A program made the position numbers and the translations under genes. Below the pieces are notes generated by a model, which did not search any database, had not been told where the DNA came from, and saw only the letters and a list, made by a program, of their open reading frames with translations. This document shows, one piece after another, positions 35,542-47,417 of a stretch of DNA of 64,000 nt (the stretch's first letter is position 1; every line of letters starts with the position of its first letter). The stretch comes from Oxytricha trifallax (lineage: Eukaryota; Ciliophora; Spirotrichea; Sporadotrichida; Oxytrichidae): positions 87,007-151,006 of the forward strand of contig ARYC01017706.1 of the NCBI GenBank assembly GCA_000711775.1, given 5' to 3'.

Positions 35542-37096
35542 ATGTCTATCAGACTATCATAAGCGTACAGCTTAGGCAAAGAAAAAAGAGGTAATAACAT
35601 AATGATAAATCATTATATTTTTAGAGGCTAAGTTTGTTTAAAGTAAGGATATTATTGAGACACCAGGCCCAGGATAATACGAACCTTCAGTTAAGCAAAC
35701 TAAAGGAAAGATTAAACTTGCTCACTTATGTATTAAATGAATTCGCAAATAAATTTACTCATTTGTTTTAACCCTTCATGGTCATTGAGTAAGGATTAAA
35801 GAGACAAATTACTTACGAGCGTTAGCCCAGGTCCGGGATCATATGTTGTCCCTTCTAAAATTCAAGAAGGCCCAAAATACATCCTTGGTTTGAAACCAGA
35901 GATTAATCCTTTCAAAAATAAAACTGAGCCTGGTCCAGGACTCTATGATCCAAGAAAATCTGAGACATAATTTTCATACTCAATTAGGAAAAGAACTGAG
36001 ACAAGCTTAAGCCCTGAGAAAATGACTCCAGGCCCAGGTCATTACCTTGACGTTAGAGATAAATACTACAAAAGTATACCTGGCTCATAGATTGGCAAAG
36101 ATATGAGAAGGTCAACTTTCCTGAAAACACCTGCTCATGATAAACCTGCACCTGGTTCTTACAAAACTTTTAGTTTTACAGATAGAACAGCCGCTCCAAA
36201 GTTCGGTTTCGGCTCTTCACAAAGAGAGAAAGATTATCTCTCATCTACCTAAATCTCAACTCTACCTCCAGGCCCAGGATAATATGAGAAGAGGTCAACT
36301 TTAGGAGATGGAACACCTTTTGCAACAATGCCTGGTAGGAGACCTGATCTAAGGCCTAAAACAGGAAGAGATGCTCCAGGGGCTGGTCAGTATGACCCTG
36401 ATTATAAACCAATGAGAAAATCTTCTCCAAACTTTAGTCTTGGCAAACAAGTAAGGGATGGTGAACTTAACATATTCTTCAACAATCCAGGTGCTACTAC
36501 TTATTTTGCTAAAGATAGCTTAACAAAAACTCATTCAGCTACTTGGAGAATAAATTATTTTCAAATATTTGTTTTATAGAATAGGATCTGAGACTAGACC
36601 AAAGCAGCAATAGTATGTGCCACCAACACCAGGACCAGGGAAATACAATATGACCTCTACCTTATCAGGTCCTAAATTCCCAATAAGCTCAAAACTTGAT
36701 TCAAATTTATAAATGAGTCCAGGACCAGGCCACTACAAGATAGACCATAATTACACTACTAAGCTTTAAACTGCACCCTAATTTTCGTAAGTAATTCTTA
36801 ATTGTTTTGCTTGGCTAAACTACTAATACTAACCTTAACTTATTTTGATATTTAGAGTTGGATCATAGCAAAGAATCATGTTGAAAGAATTGAATAAAAA
36901 TCCAGGACCCGTCTATGCAACAACAGATATTAAAAAGTAATTCTAAGGTCCCAAATTCGGATTTGGATCAAGTCAAAGAATGCCAGTAAAAGGTGGTGGA
37001 GAACCAGGACCAGGTAGCTACAAAATACCAACTTAAGTTGGGAATGTCCCTACATACAGTATGCCGAATAGAGGTGCAAATTATAAGTTTGTTTGA
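35542..37096 (+). CDS. Sperm-tail PG-rich repeat (SHIPPO/ODF3-like) axonemal protein
   Basis: ATG is at 35542 and TGA at 37094-37096. At least nine PGPGxY-type repeats are seen: ETPGPGQYEP, VSPGPGSYVV, TEPGPGLYDP, MTPGPGHYLD, PAPGSYKTF, LPPGPGQYEK, APGAGQYDP, PTPGPGKYNM, MSPGPGHYKI and EPGPGSYKIP, interleaved with FGFGSSQR-type segments. These define the STPGR family, microtubule-associated proteins of cilia and sperm tails (CIMAP/ODF3). The 34-nt intron at 35591-35624 joins GKEKRE to AKFVQSK. Other breaks at about 35,725-35,820, 36,550-36,580 and 36,788-36,855 are introns or IESs. The role is axonemal by family knowledge. Confidence 0.9.
35591..35624 (+). other. Spliceosomal intron, 34 nt
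   Basis: GTAATA...TTTTTAG. Splicing gives KREAKFVQSK in frame, whereas excision at the overlapping AGAGG repeat would lose the frame, so this is an intron and not an IES. Confidence 0.8.
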
Positions 37097-37750
37097 TATA
37101 TTAAGTTAATTATAAGGATTTAGGAGAAATATTAAAGAAACTCAAAAATTAAATCTTAATAAATAATTAAATATGAAATAGTTGATTATGGTAATATATT
37201 AGATATTTCAGCAAAGATATTATAGTATCTAATATAAATAATCTTAAAATAGATGATATTAAGAATCTGTTTAATATAAAAGATTAATCTTACATATATT
37301 GAAAGAAGAAACACATAAACAGCTTTACTATTTATTCATTAAATTTCTTAGAAATACCATCATTACAATAATATATGCTTTTCCCATGTATTTTTGCTGC
37401 ACTGTGAACACTCATTGTTTATGACAGTCAACGCTCTTTCAAGGAACAATACTAGGAAATTAAAATTTTAGATATGCTTTTCGTAACTTACATTTTAATT
37501 GAATGGCATTGCATCTTATTCTCTAACATTTTTTCAAATTTCTTAGTACTTAATCAGATTCTAATTATCATTTATTATTCAGATTATTTTTCTAAATAAA
37601 AATTCATGGAAACTTTTATTCCCAAAATTTAACTAAATTCAATAAAATAGTTAACTTTAAATTAATGAAGATAACTATCTCAAACTTGGTTGTCAACTTC
37701 CACCAGTAATAATATTAATTGCTCAAACATATATCATTAATTATTTATAC
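37097..37750. other. AT-rich convergent intergenic
   Basis: Lies between two 3' ends; nothing recognisable. Confidence 0.5.
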
Positions 37751-38898
37751 TCACTCCTCTTATCTATGATTATTAAACAGCATTCTCCTCTTTAACTAGA
37801 GTTTCTAATCCACTTGATACTCACCATCTTCTAAATAGTTGTTAAATCCATCTTCATCTTCTACATAACTCACGTTCAACTTGCAGCCTCTTTGAGGCAT
37901 TTTTCTCTGGGGTAGGATTTTAGACCACTCCTTTTTCTTGGGGTTCTTGGGAAGAAGGGTTTTGGGACCTCCTCGCTTTTAAGCTCCTTTGAATGCTATG
38001 TTTGATCTATTCAAATTAATTATTAAAATGTTATAATATTATTATGGGTAGGGTGGGGGATAATTATTTACTAATATAAACATGGGGGGTATAAATTCAA
38101 ATCATCATCTTCATTCATTTCCATAAAAGATAGTGTACGATTAGGATCTTAAAAGCCATATCTTTTCTTGGTTTGAGTTCTTCTATCCAATTGTATCTCA
38201 GACTATTCAAATTAGGAAAGAGAGCAAACTTTATATTTTATTAAATGAATAGCAATAGAATGTTCCAATATAGATGTTAAATTTATACTTGAGAATAGGA
38301 TTGATAGGTATTTAGGGATCTAGCTCTTTTGGTCTCTGATATGACTATTCGTTAAATTGAAGTGTTTTCATTTCCAAATCTGGGACTTTCTTCTTTAGTT
38401 TATAGTGGTCCTCTACCTCTTATCAATTCATTTCCAGTTTTTGATTTACTAAAGCTCTTGTATGCTCTGTCGTTTGCTCTATCTTAATTTTAATATGCTA
38501 AAGAAAGTTTCTAAAACCATTCCATAATAGAGGAATTATGATTTAAAGTTTGCGATACCTTGAAAAATGCTTGATGGTTTGTAGTTAAAGATGGATGGCA
38601 TTTGATCTCTCCCCACTAACTAACTCTAAAAACCATTAGTCTAGCCCATGATTTGATCTCTTCTAGACATCAACCCCATACTCATGAGACTAGTCTATTT
38701 TAGACCACTTCCACCATCCCTGAATCTATTTTAATGAGAAACATCAGGAGGCGAAGTGTTTTCTTTGTCTAAATCTAGCAGGTAATCTTGGAGACTAACA
38801 ATGGCTGATCTGTTCAAATTCTTGTTTTCTAAGGGTTGATGTTCTGAGGCCTCTTCATCTATCATTTGTCTATCTCCTGGTTTTCTTAACTGATACAT
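37751..38898 (-). CDS. Basic/Gln-rich protein, unknown
   Basis: ATG 38898-38896 (MYQLRKPGDRQMIDEE) and TGA 37753-37751. The protein is hydrophilic. It has VSLQDYLLDLDKENTSPPD, a Met/Arg/Gly-rich segment (LMSMGLMSRRDQIMGQ), a possible coiled region (VEDHYKLKKKVPDLEMKTL), RRTQTKKRYGFQDPNRTL and a basic C-terminus (GGPKTLLPKNPKKKEWS, then YVEDEDGFNNYLEDGEYQ). Breaks near 38,490-38,570, 38,220-38,280 and 38,010-38,100 are probable IESs/introns. No family was recognised. Confidence 0.55.
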
Positions 38899-39289
38899 CT
38901 CACTTTAAGTAATTAAATTTAATGAGTATTATTTCACATAATTTATAGGGAAAATTGTAAATTTTCGGCATATTTGAAATGACAGTTAATTTTAAATTCA
39001 AAAGGCTCTTCTAAGCCAATATAATCATAATATTTTACCTAAATTAAAAATGAAATAATCGAAGTAAAATTTAAGATCAAGTTCAAAACAGCGCAATTCT
39101 GTGAGTGAAGAGAGTTAAATTAGAAATTCAACCTCAACAAAACCTTAAGATTTCTCACTCTCTAAGAAAAGAGTTTTATTTATCAAATTATTTTTGAAAT
39201 TTTTTTAGGGTATTTGCAAAAATATATATATTAACTTTGATTATTTAAACTTAATTTTAAGAGTTTCATTGATATAAAGATAAACAGAC
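38899..39289. promoter_or_regulatory. Divergent AT-rich spacer
   Basis: Sits between two divergently transcribed genes; no named element seen. Confidence 0.4.
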
Positions 39290-41193
39290 GACTCCTCCAA
39301 AACCCAATAGAGCAATTAAAATTCGAAATAAATAGAAAAGTAGTAGAAAAATAAGAAAATCACTTCAAATAAGGGATCAACTTATAAGTCTAGAAATCAG
39401 AATTTATTCTAGGGTTTAACTTTCATGGTTGAAGTTTATGAAGATGAACAGTCGAAAGCTGAGTATGTGATTCCTAGAATTGAAAATAATGGAGGTCAAG
39501 TTGTTTATCAAGTTTTTAAATATTGCTTATAAAATTAATTAGATTAATGAATCAAAATGAATTGAAGGCTTATATAGTTGATAAAATATAAAGTTACCCC
39601 AACAACTTCCTTTATTGTTTATGAAAATGGCAGAGAAAGTTTACTTAGAAAAGTTCTTTATGATCCTAAATTCAACAATGTGCCTGCATATTTATAGTGT
39701 AAATAGCATTGAAATAGCATTTTAATATATTTTCCCATTTAAATGTGAAAGTAATCTCACCATTTTGGATTTAGCAGAGTTTGAATGCCTAGTCTATCCA
39801 AGATCCTAACGATTTCAAGCCTCTTGGCTTTGACTCTTTTCTCGATTAACAATCAAGCTCTAGCAGTATTAATAAAAATGAACCATCACCTTCTAAGAAT
39901 AGCCACAGACAGTCAACAATGAAAACCTAAAGTGCGACTAAGAATCTGAATAAAACCATAAAGCAATAAGAAAAGAAAGTTTAGATTAATCAGATAATGG
40001 AGAGTGACGAGGAAGAAGAGGTGAAAGTAGGGTAATTCCAAACACTAAGTCTTGATGAAGAAATTAAGGAGGTAAAGAGTAAATTTATGGTTTATATAGC
40101 GACAAATGACAGATTACTTTAGATCATTGTTATTTTTTAAAAGATTATAGTTTTTGTTGATAAAACTTAAAGAGCAACAAGGGAAGTGTGCGATAGAGCG
40201 CAAGAAAATCTAAGAAAAACTAAAAGAGAAGCTAACCAACTAAAAGTGAAGATATTTCTGATGAAATTGAAGAGGACTTTGCTTAAAATTGTGCTGCATC
40301 TAAAAAGAAAGTTATAACATTTAATTAATCCTTAATGATATTTGGGTATTAGGATTAAGCAAATGAGATTAAAACATATGTTATTAAAAGTGAAGGAGAA
40401 CAAAATGAACAATTAAAGTATGATTTCAAAGTAGCAAAAACTGTCTAAGTCGCCAATACCAAAGAAAAGCTCTCAAGGTGCTAAAAAGCAAGCAGTTTAG
40501 TAAACTCTAAATTTACCTACTCATCAAAGTGATTGTAAAATAAATATTCCTTTTGAAGCAGGGTGAGTTCCTAAATCCATTTTACAATATTTATTGATGA
40601 TCTGAGATTAAAAGCATTGCAAAATTTAGATTAATCTCAGCACATGGACAAAGAAGATATTGATAAGACTTTCCAGTAGATAAAAGATGATATGACTTTT
40701 AGGAAGGATTTTGATAAGGAACTCAAGAAATTTTAGAAGATGGCTGATACTTTAAAGAAAGAAACTGACTAAATGACATAAAATCAGATGAATCAAGATC
40801 TTTAATTTCTCATTTTTAAAATTGAATTTCTCTTTTATGAAATATGAATTTTAACTATTTTGTTTATTGTCTCAAGATCAAAATAACTTGAGCTTCAATG
40901 CAGGTTAGGAACCTTCAATTCAAAACTAAGGTTTAGGTTAGTTCTCTCAAAACCCAAAACCTAAGCGTGATACCAAGTATCTTACTAAAAACTAACTCAT
41001 CGAAAGTTATATCGAGGGAGACATAGAACTCGTGGACTTCATTGATCACATGGTGCCAAAACTCAATAATAACAAGAAAAAGAATGGATAGCATAATCAT
41101 TAACAAAGCCGAAGAAATGATTCACAAAATAATCGTAGAATAAGTGAGATGAATTTTAGTAAACGAGATTTTAATCTAAACATAGTAAGTTGA
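39290..41193 (+). CDS. Gln/Lys-rich coiled-coil-type protein, unknown
   Basis: One frame is open from about 39,300 through ATG 39,425 (MVEVYEDEQSKAEYV) and coding pieces continue to TGA 41,191-41,193. Visible pieces: TTSFIVYENGRESLLRKV, DPNDFKPLGFDSFLD, a Ser/Lys-rich segment, MESDEEEEVKVG, VCDRAQENLRKTKREA, KKSSQGAKKQAVQQ, MDKEDIDKTFQQIKDDM and KKFQKMADTLKKETDQ (coiled coil), ending with IESYIEGDIELVDFIDHMVP and a basic tail. Several AT-rich breaks (39,540-39,590, 39,700-39,775, 40,090-40,150, 40,310-40,440, 40,560-40,620, 40,800-40,880) fit IESs. No domain was recognised; the start could be upstream of 39,425. Confidence 0.5.
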
Positions 41194-41296
41194 GATGAAA
41201 ACAGTAAATCAAGCACAGATCGGTAAATAAAATTAAGTTGGAATATTTATATGATAGCATGAAATCTGATTGTTATTTGTTTATTAAGTTTGATAA

Positions 41297-42167
41297 ATGG
41301 GAAATAAGTTTTGCTGTACAAGTAAGTCATTTACACTTTTATAAAAATATGCTTTTAGCGACAAATCCAAAGTAAATCGAGAATTCTCCCTTCTTTAATC
41401 AAAGCAGATTTACGCTGGCTAAAAAAGAGCAGAGATAGTTAGTTAGTTTTAGCAATGAAATTAATATGGAAATACGAAATCAATCCAGTAGGAATATTTA
41501 AACATATTCAATAAGGAACTATGTTTCAAACCGGTTTCTCAACATGGATGTAGAGCAGAGATAAATTGAGTATTTGTCGCAAATTAGGCAATAATCAGCT
41601 TCAGCTAGAGATCACTATGTAGTTATTTATTAACAACTATTACTTTTGATAGAGTTATAAGATTTCCCCATTTTGATTAATTATTAATGACGACTTTGCT
41701 TTTAGGATAGAGACTAGACCCCAAAGAAAAAAGTGAAAGATAATTGCAAACTTAAATTTGTAGAAGCCTTCTCGGTGTCAATAGGAAATAATCCAGTTAA
41801 GTTTCTTTCTTTCTCCCAAAGAAAATTTATTGGGTTTAGGAATCAGTATGAATTTGATAGGAAACGTCTATTGATAGCCTCTGAAACTGCGTTTTGCATT
41901 ATTGGCTATGACATCGACGAGAAGCCTCAGGAATTAATAAACACAAGTGTTGCTGAAAATGAGATTATCAAGTATATCGGGTTCATTGATGACGAGAGAC
42001 CGTAGTATGTGATGCTTATTACCAAACATAAGACCAAGAGTAAAATGGTTGTTAGAATGCTCAAAATCAGGAAGGAAAATGACAGGTCTCATGAGGCTTT
42101 TCTTGAGGATCAGATTGTAAATACCAATTATAATTTTTTGCAAAACAAGTGTAATTAAATTAATTGA
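41297..42167 (+). CDS. Probable lipid-anchored protein (MGNKFCC N-terminus)
   Basis: ATG is at 41297 and TGA at 42165-42167. The N-terminus MGNKFCC fits N-myristoylation (Gly2, small residue nearby) plus palmitoylation (two Cys), so membrane attachment is likely. Two introns were found: 41322-41358 (GTAAGT...TTTTAG) and 41619-41705 (GTAGTT...TTTTAG). The rest reads NQSRFTLAKKEQRQLVSFS, KFVEAFSVSIGNNPVKFLSF, LLIASETAFCIIGYDI and YIGFIDDERPQYVMLITKH, a beta-strand pattern that could be the first blade(s) of a beta-propeller. The next gene on the same strand also has WD-like strands, so both may be one transcription unit with an AT-rich IES between them. Confidence 0.6.
41322..41358 (+). other. 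Spliceosomal intron, 37 nt
   Basis: GTAAGT...CTTTTAG. Splicing joins MGNKFCCT to TTNPKQIENSP in frame. Confidence 0.7.
41619..41705 (+). other. Spliceosomal intron, 87 nt
   Basis: GTAGTT...CTTTTAG, between ASARDHY and DRDQTPKKK. Confidence 0.65.
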
Positions 42168-42359
42168 AATTTATTTATTAAAAAAATTATTATTTGCTTG
42201 ACAATGATAGTTTCATAAATAGAAATAATTCGTTGATTTTCAATTGCTAAATAATAATTTGTAAATTTTATGTAATTATTCCTTGTATTGTATTGCATTT
42301 TTTGGGTTTATAACAAAAATCTAAGTATTATATAAATACACTCACTTATAAGAGAACAG

Positions 42360-44419
42360 ATGGAAAGTATAGTGAAAGAAAAGCTTAATAATGGAGAAGC
42401 AACCTAGCCTCGATCAATCTACGACAACTACAAGCTATATCTAGATAAGGACTTAAAGCATTTCAAGAGAGACGTAGTGAAGCCTTACATCAACGACGTT
42501 GTAAATACCTAACAATCTAATGATGATGGAATTAGTGACGACCAGCAATATGAGAATGTGCAGTATGAGGAATATGAGGATGGATTGTAGTCTAAATTGA
42601 GACCACAAGGGGACAATAATAATGACATGCTTGAACCACTCACTGATCATGATAGTGAGTACTAGGATTACATGTCAATTTTTAATACAATTTTTATATA
42701 AAATGCAAAAATTTACTAAAGCAAATTGTATATATTAAATCTTACATTCAAAATTACAGTAATAAACTTTGATTTACAAATATATTTTATGAATGAGGCA
42801 TACTTTTAACGATGAAGGAGGTTAAGATAAACCACCAAGTGATGTTGACTTTTTGGAATTTCAGTTATAACTGCCACCTAACAGAGACAGCAGAAGTTCA
42901 TCAATCAATAGTTATTAATTTAAAAGCAATAAATTAGGGACTCATAATTAAGAATAGAATGACCTCGATGTCATGAAACTAAAACAAGAGCTCACTAATT
43001 CTCAATTCAAGGATGTGATGAAGCAGCAGTAAAATTAAGAAATAGTCTATCAGATTTATGAAATTTAAGAGTAAACAATCAGATCGTAGGACATGGATGG
43101 ATGCCAGGGATTTGACCATATTTAATACTTCAACTATTCACAGTTCAAGAAGTTGGTCTTCAATTTCACACCTGGCAATACTTTCTTTTCTTTCTTGATT
43201 AATCACAGATTGCACTAGAACCATACAAGCTATACAGACTCAACTAAATCTCATTTATCGAAAAACTCTAACACTTTAATGCCCCCTTCATCATCAACTA
43301 TCCCTAAAGAACCCATACTTATAAACACTCATCACACTTAATACTATGGAAAGATCTTCAACAACAACTATCAGTACAAAACTCAGAAATTTGAAGCTGC
43401 AGTTAAATCGATGGATTTCGCAGCTGAAAAATTGTACATTATCTACAATGACAAGAGACCACTCCTAACTCATTAGTAAGATTCAAACAATCCAGAGTTA
43501 CTAGAAGCTAGCTCATCTTTAAATGGCACTTTAGATGTGATTCAAGTCAATGGAATATTGTGTAATAGATATAACATCGAAGATTGCTTCTTGGATCACG
43601 AGGGGCTTCAATTGATTAGACTGACTTTCGTATAAATACCCATTCTTAAATGGTCTACGAGGATGTCTAGTCTGCAAGGGTTTGGGACATAGAGCGGCTC
43701 AGGTGGGGAATAGCTTAAGAAAATTGTGTTAACAGGTGAAGTTTCATATCAAAACAAGAAACGAAACTTCATTATGATATTCAATCTATAAGAAAATCAA
43801 GCTGAAGTCATTAAGATAATATTGTATTATTAAAACTATTAAAGAATTATATATTAAATTAGAATACAGAACTATAAATGTATTACTTAAATTTTAATAT
43901 AATGATAAATATTTGAGATATATTTTAATTTAAAATATTTTTCTAATTTGAAAATTATATCTAAAAAATTAATAAATCATTTCTTAATTAACTACGAAGT
44001 AATTAATGATTTTACGTATTGGTCATTACTTTACAATAGATGTTGACTCCGAAATAACATGTATAAACTATGGTCCCTATGATAATGGACACATTTTAGT
44101 TGGTCTATCAGATGGGAAACTAATCGCCTTCGATTATTTAACATTAGAAAGATTAGAGAGTGTGAAAATATTTGATTAAAAAGCAATCACCTCGATAACT
44201 TTTGACCCTACAAATTATGTGTTTGTGGGTGGTGAGAATGGAAAATTAGTGTGTTTAAGCTATATCGACAAGAAAATGCATTATTTATACTTGGACTTGG
44301 GAACCAATAAGTTCTGTACAGTTTAACTAGCGAGAAATATGACGCCTGACATTAAAAATTCAAATAAAGTGGGGTATAATCATATAGAAGGGGGTGTAAG
44401 CTCATTCTGTTGTGTATGA
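42360..44419 (+). CDS. Large protein with WD40-like C-terminus, unknown
   Basis: ATG is at 42360 (MESIVKEKLNNGEA) and the frame runs with few interruptions to about 43,830, then resumes at about 44,005 and ends at TGA 44417-44419. Features: acidic/Tyr-rich region (YENVQYEEYEDG), coiled-coil-like MKLKQELTNSQFKDVMKQ, a central region with MDFAAEKLYIIYNDKRPLL, IEDCFLDHEGLQLIRLTF and KKRNFIMIFNLQ, then ITCINYGPYDNGHILVGLSDGKLIAFDYL and ITSITFDPTNYVFVGGENGKLVCLSYI, which read as WD40 blades. The two gaps (42,680-42,790 and 43,840-44,005) are AT-rich and are probably IESs. With the preceding lipid-anchored ORF it may form a single propeller protein. Confidence 0.55.
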
Positions 44420-44542
44420 TTAAAATGACTCATTATTTATATGTAATTTCTTAACTTATTATGCTGATGCATACAATTAAGTTCATAAATCTAATAACTT
44501 AACTAAATTAAACAATTTTGCAAATTATTTACTTCTATATAC

Positions 44543-45939
44543 TCATGTGAAATCTAATTGTGGCTTTTTCTTAGCTTTATCTTTCCCTCCTAAGTCTTCT
44601 CTTTTATTAGTTTATTTGTTATCATCATCGTCTGCTGCTCCAGTGAAGTCTAATTTGCTAAATTTATTAATGGCTCCACCAAGTGACTGTTCATCTGGCA
44701 AATATATTTCTTTGATTTTAGCTACAAGTTGATTCTTTACTTTATCAAAGACTGTCATTTTAGTGAATTGACCAACTTTCTTTATGAAAAGAGCCTCATC
44801 ACTGCTCTCAATAGCGTTTAACATTTCCTATAAAGAGATATGTTAAACCTTTTTATGCGAATCTTACTTCTAATAATTCATTCTCTCTTGAGCCATCGAA
44901 GTTAGGGTCATCTATCTTGTAAGTTTAAATGGCTTTCTTAGCTCCCACTAAATCTTCATTTGCCAAATGACACAAACATGCTCTGAAGAATACATCTTTA
45001 GCATTGGTTTTTACAAGTGGAGTGCCCAAGTACTTATTTCCCACTCTATCGTAGTTCTAAATTAAAGTGGTTTATCATTTTATTTCTTACCTTAATAGCT
45101 TTGGGAAGCTGTGAGTAATCTCTAGTGAGAACTATAAGATCAGCCACCTTCATCAAAGCTTGATTTGCACTGGTGGGTTGCTCCTCTGTCAAGTACAGCT
45201 CAGCCATTTTTTCATAATACTTAATTGCTTCTTCATAGTCATGATCCTCGTCCAATTTTTCAGCACACTCTTTTGCCAGGGATGCTGCACTTGAGATTTG
45301 CTGATTGAGACAGTATGCTTGAATTGCTCTATCTGAGAACTCCAAGAATTTGCCAGTATTAAATTTATATGACTAAATTAGAAGGATTTTAAGGAAAATA
45401 GCTGTACAAGTACTGGAGTTCTATTCCCAATAACTCTGATTTCTAAATAAAATGTTGAAAGTATTGATCTTTTTCATGCATCTAGCTGCTTCTCTGTAAT
45501 GTTGTGCAGTATCTCCCTCTTCCTCTTCACACTCAGCGCATCTTATATAGCAGCTTACTGCCTACTCCCAATTCTAAGCTAGTTTATAACAGTTAGCAGC
45601 GTTTTAATACAGTTCCTTAGCCTCGTCCATTCTGTCCTGCTTTGATGATGAAAGATTCTTCCAAAAACCACCTAATTAATATTATAAATTGAGAATTAAT
45701 GCATTAATTTAATTAGAAATTCATATTTCATTATACTATTTTATAGTATATTTTATCTAGCAATATAATGGGTAAATGTAAAATTCAGTAAAATAATGAA
45801 AAACCCTTAACAAAGAGTTCATATAAATGAAGAATGAATTTGTTTCATTTTTAGAATAGTGTAAATATATACCTTTAAGTTTTTTGTCTGCTTGTTAGAG
45901 AAGACTGTCAGCTTTGGCACTAAAATTAGTTTTATCCAT
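44543..45939 (-). CDS. NAPA: Alpha-SNAP (soluble NSF attachment protein)
   Basis: Alpha-SNAP links the ATPase NSF to SNARE bundles for disassembly after membrane fusion. ATG is at 45939-45937 and TGA at 44545-44543. Family pieces in order: ADSLLQQADKKLKGG, ELYQNAANCYKLAQNWEQAV, SCYIRCAECEEEEGDTAQHYREAARCMKK, FLEFSDRAIQAYCL, SAASLAKECAEKLDEDHDYEEAIKYYEKMAELY, ADLIVLTRDYSQLPKAIK, FFRACLCHLANEDLVGAKKAI and a C-terminal KLDFTGAADDDDN, the conserved acidic tail region. Intron 45672-45872 joins the first two pieces; breaks near 45,345-45,430, 45,010-45,070 and 44,825-44,870 are introns or IESs. All helical TPR-like repeats seem present. Confidence 0.9.
45672..45872 (-). other. Spliceosomal intron, 201 nt
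   Basis: On the minus strand GTATAT...TTAATTAG. Splicing joins DKKLK to GGFWKNLSS in frame. Confidence 0.75.
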
Positions 45940-46078
45940 AATGAAAATATTTAATTGTAATTATTAAATTTTGAAATACGAATGAATTATGATTCAAATA
46001 ATATAATAATGATATTAAAAGAAATTATAATTTCACTATTAGAATACTCCTCTTAATTCAATTGATATTAATTTTATA

Positions 46079-47352
46079 TCATTGTGACAGCAAGTTTTTC
46101 ATATTTTACAGGCTTTATCTTGCATTAATTACACCCTCTGAAACTGACACAATGTTGTGATCTAACATTACTTTTTCAAATTCTTGATTGCTCTATAATC
46201 CCAATAATCTAATCAGATTTTGCTTGTTGATTCCCAATTGACTATATTTAAAAAATGCTTTAAAAATTATTATATGGCTTACTAAGCTGAAAAGTACTGT
46301 AGCAAGGCTCTTTTTATTAACTCAGGTTGAAAAAAGTGTAACATATAATAAATATACTCGTTTGAATTATTATCATTATGTTCTTGGGAATGTTTTAAAG
46401 AAGACATTCTTATCAATCTAAGATAGTTTCCTGAGTTTAAATTCCTTAAAACACTAAAGAATAGTTAATTATTAGACAGAAAAGATAAAATATGATAAAA
46501 ACTAGTATTTACAACTTACTTTTACAATAGTTTATTATCTTTACTTAAAGAGCTTCTTGAATAATTATCTATTAAACTTTCAGAGTAAGCTAATTCGTTC
46601 TTATTCATATAATAAAATATGATTCTTGCTTATACTAGTCCATTAACTGTATTCGTAAAAGACTCAAATGTCTCGCTGTTAAACTTTTCTTATAGATTTT
46701 AATTTGTAATTAGCCCTTCTAATCTAGCTACACACTGCATAAATTAATCTAAATCATGGTATTTTAGAGATTATTAAGCATGAGTAATGTAAACTTGCAA
46801 CGTGAAATCATTCTCAATCGCCCTCATAGTAATTTCTTATCTAATTTAACGAAGCTAGTTATTCAAGAATTGATATTCAGGGGAGTTAAACCTTTTAATG
46901 ATTTCAGTACTCTTAAAAGTTGATGTATTCTCTTTGTCTTGTGATAGTGAAAGATTTTCTAGTTTTTAGTTTATTCCATTGTTTCCTTGGAAGTCACTGT
47001 TAAATTTATTCATCACAAATTCAAATGCTTCTCTTAATTGTATTTCAGTTCTGACATTGTTTCTCTCAAAATCTTCTTGACCAATAGTGTATGTTAATCT
47101 GTGATAGTCCTTCAGGAGATGGTTATTCTCACTGTTTTATTTGTCAGTAAATTGATGGCTTTCTTCTTAAAATCTAGTTATTCTTTGTTACTATAGAGAT
47201 TATTCTTTAATTTTAGGGGTGATTTATCACTTTTATTATTGGGGTTCAATTAATGGTTATTACTATTATTAGACTGGCTAAGTATCATTAAGAGATTAAT
47301 TTGTATTTTATGGCTTTTTCCTTGAGCTAAATTTCTTGACTTCAAATTCCAT
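46079..47352 (-). CDS. SAC3/GANP-domain protein (LENG8/Thp3-like)
   Basis: ATG 47352-47350, TGA 46081-46079. The N-terminal third is Gln/Asn-rich low complexity. The SAC3/GANP region follows: ERNNVRTEIQLREAFEFVMN, NSPEYQFLNNQLRQIRQEI, MRAIENDFTLQVYITHAQQS, LKYHDLDQFMQCVARLEGL and ESFTNTVNGLVQARIIFYYM. This matches the family core (RQDLTVQ.I.N.FTV.VYE.HAR...GD...F.QC..QL). The C-terminal pieces FQPELIKRALLQYF and KQNLIRLLGLQSNQEFEKVM fit the winged-helix end. LENG8/Thp3 and SAC3 proteins act in nuclear mRNA processing and export. Breaks near 47,130-47,200, 46,480-46,520 and 46,250-46,310 are probable IESs. Confidence 0.75.
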
Positions 47353-47417
47353 TAATTTTAAATTTATAAGATCAGATTATATTATAATTATTAAGCTTTG
47401 ATTTATAATAATAATTA
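47353..47417. promoter_or_regulatory. 65-bp divergent spacer between two start codons
   Basis: Only 65 bp, nearly all A/T, separate the ATG of the SAC3-domain gene (minus) from that of the next gene (plus). Both 5' UTRs and promoters must fit in or overlap it, unless one start is misplaced. Confidence 0.5.

Noticed and set aside
35587..35627. AGAGG direct repeat as an IES pointer
   Set aside because: Excision at this repeat would break the reading frame, whereas GT-AG splicing of 34 nt keeps it, so it is an intron.
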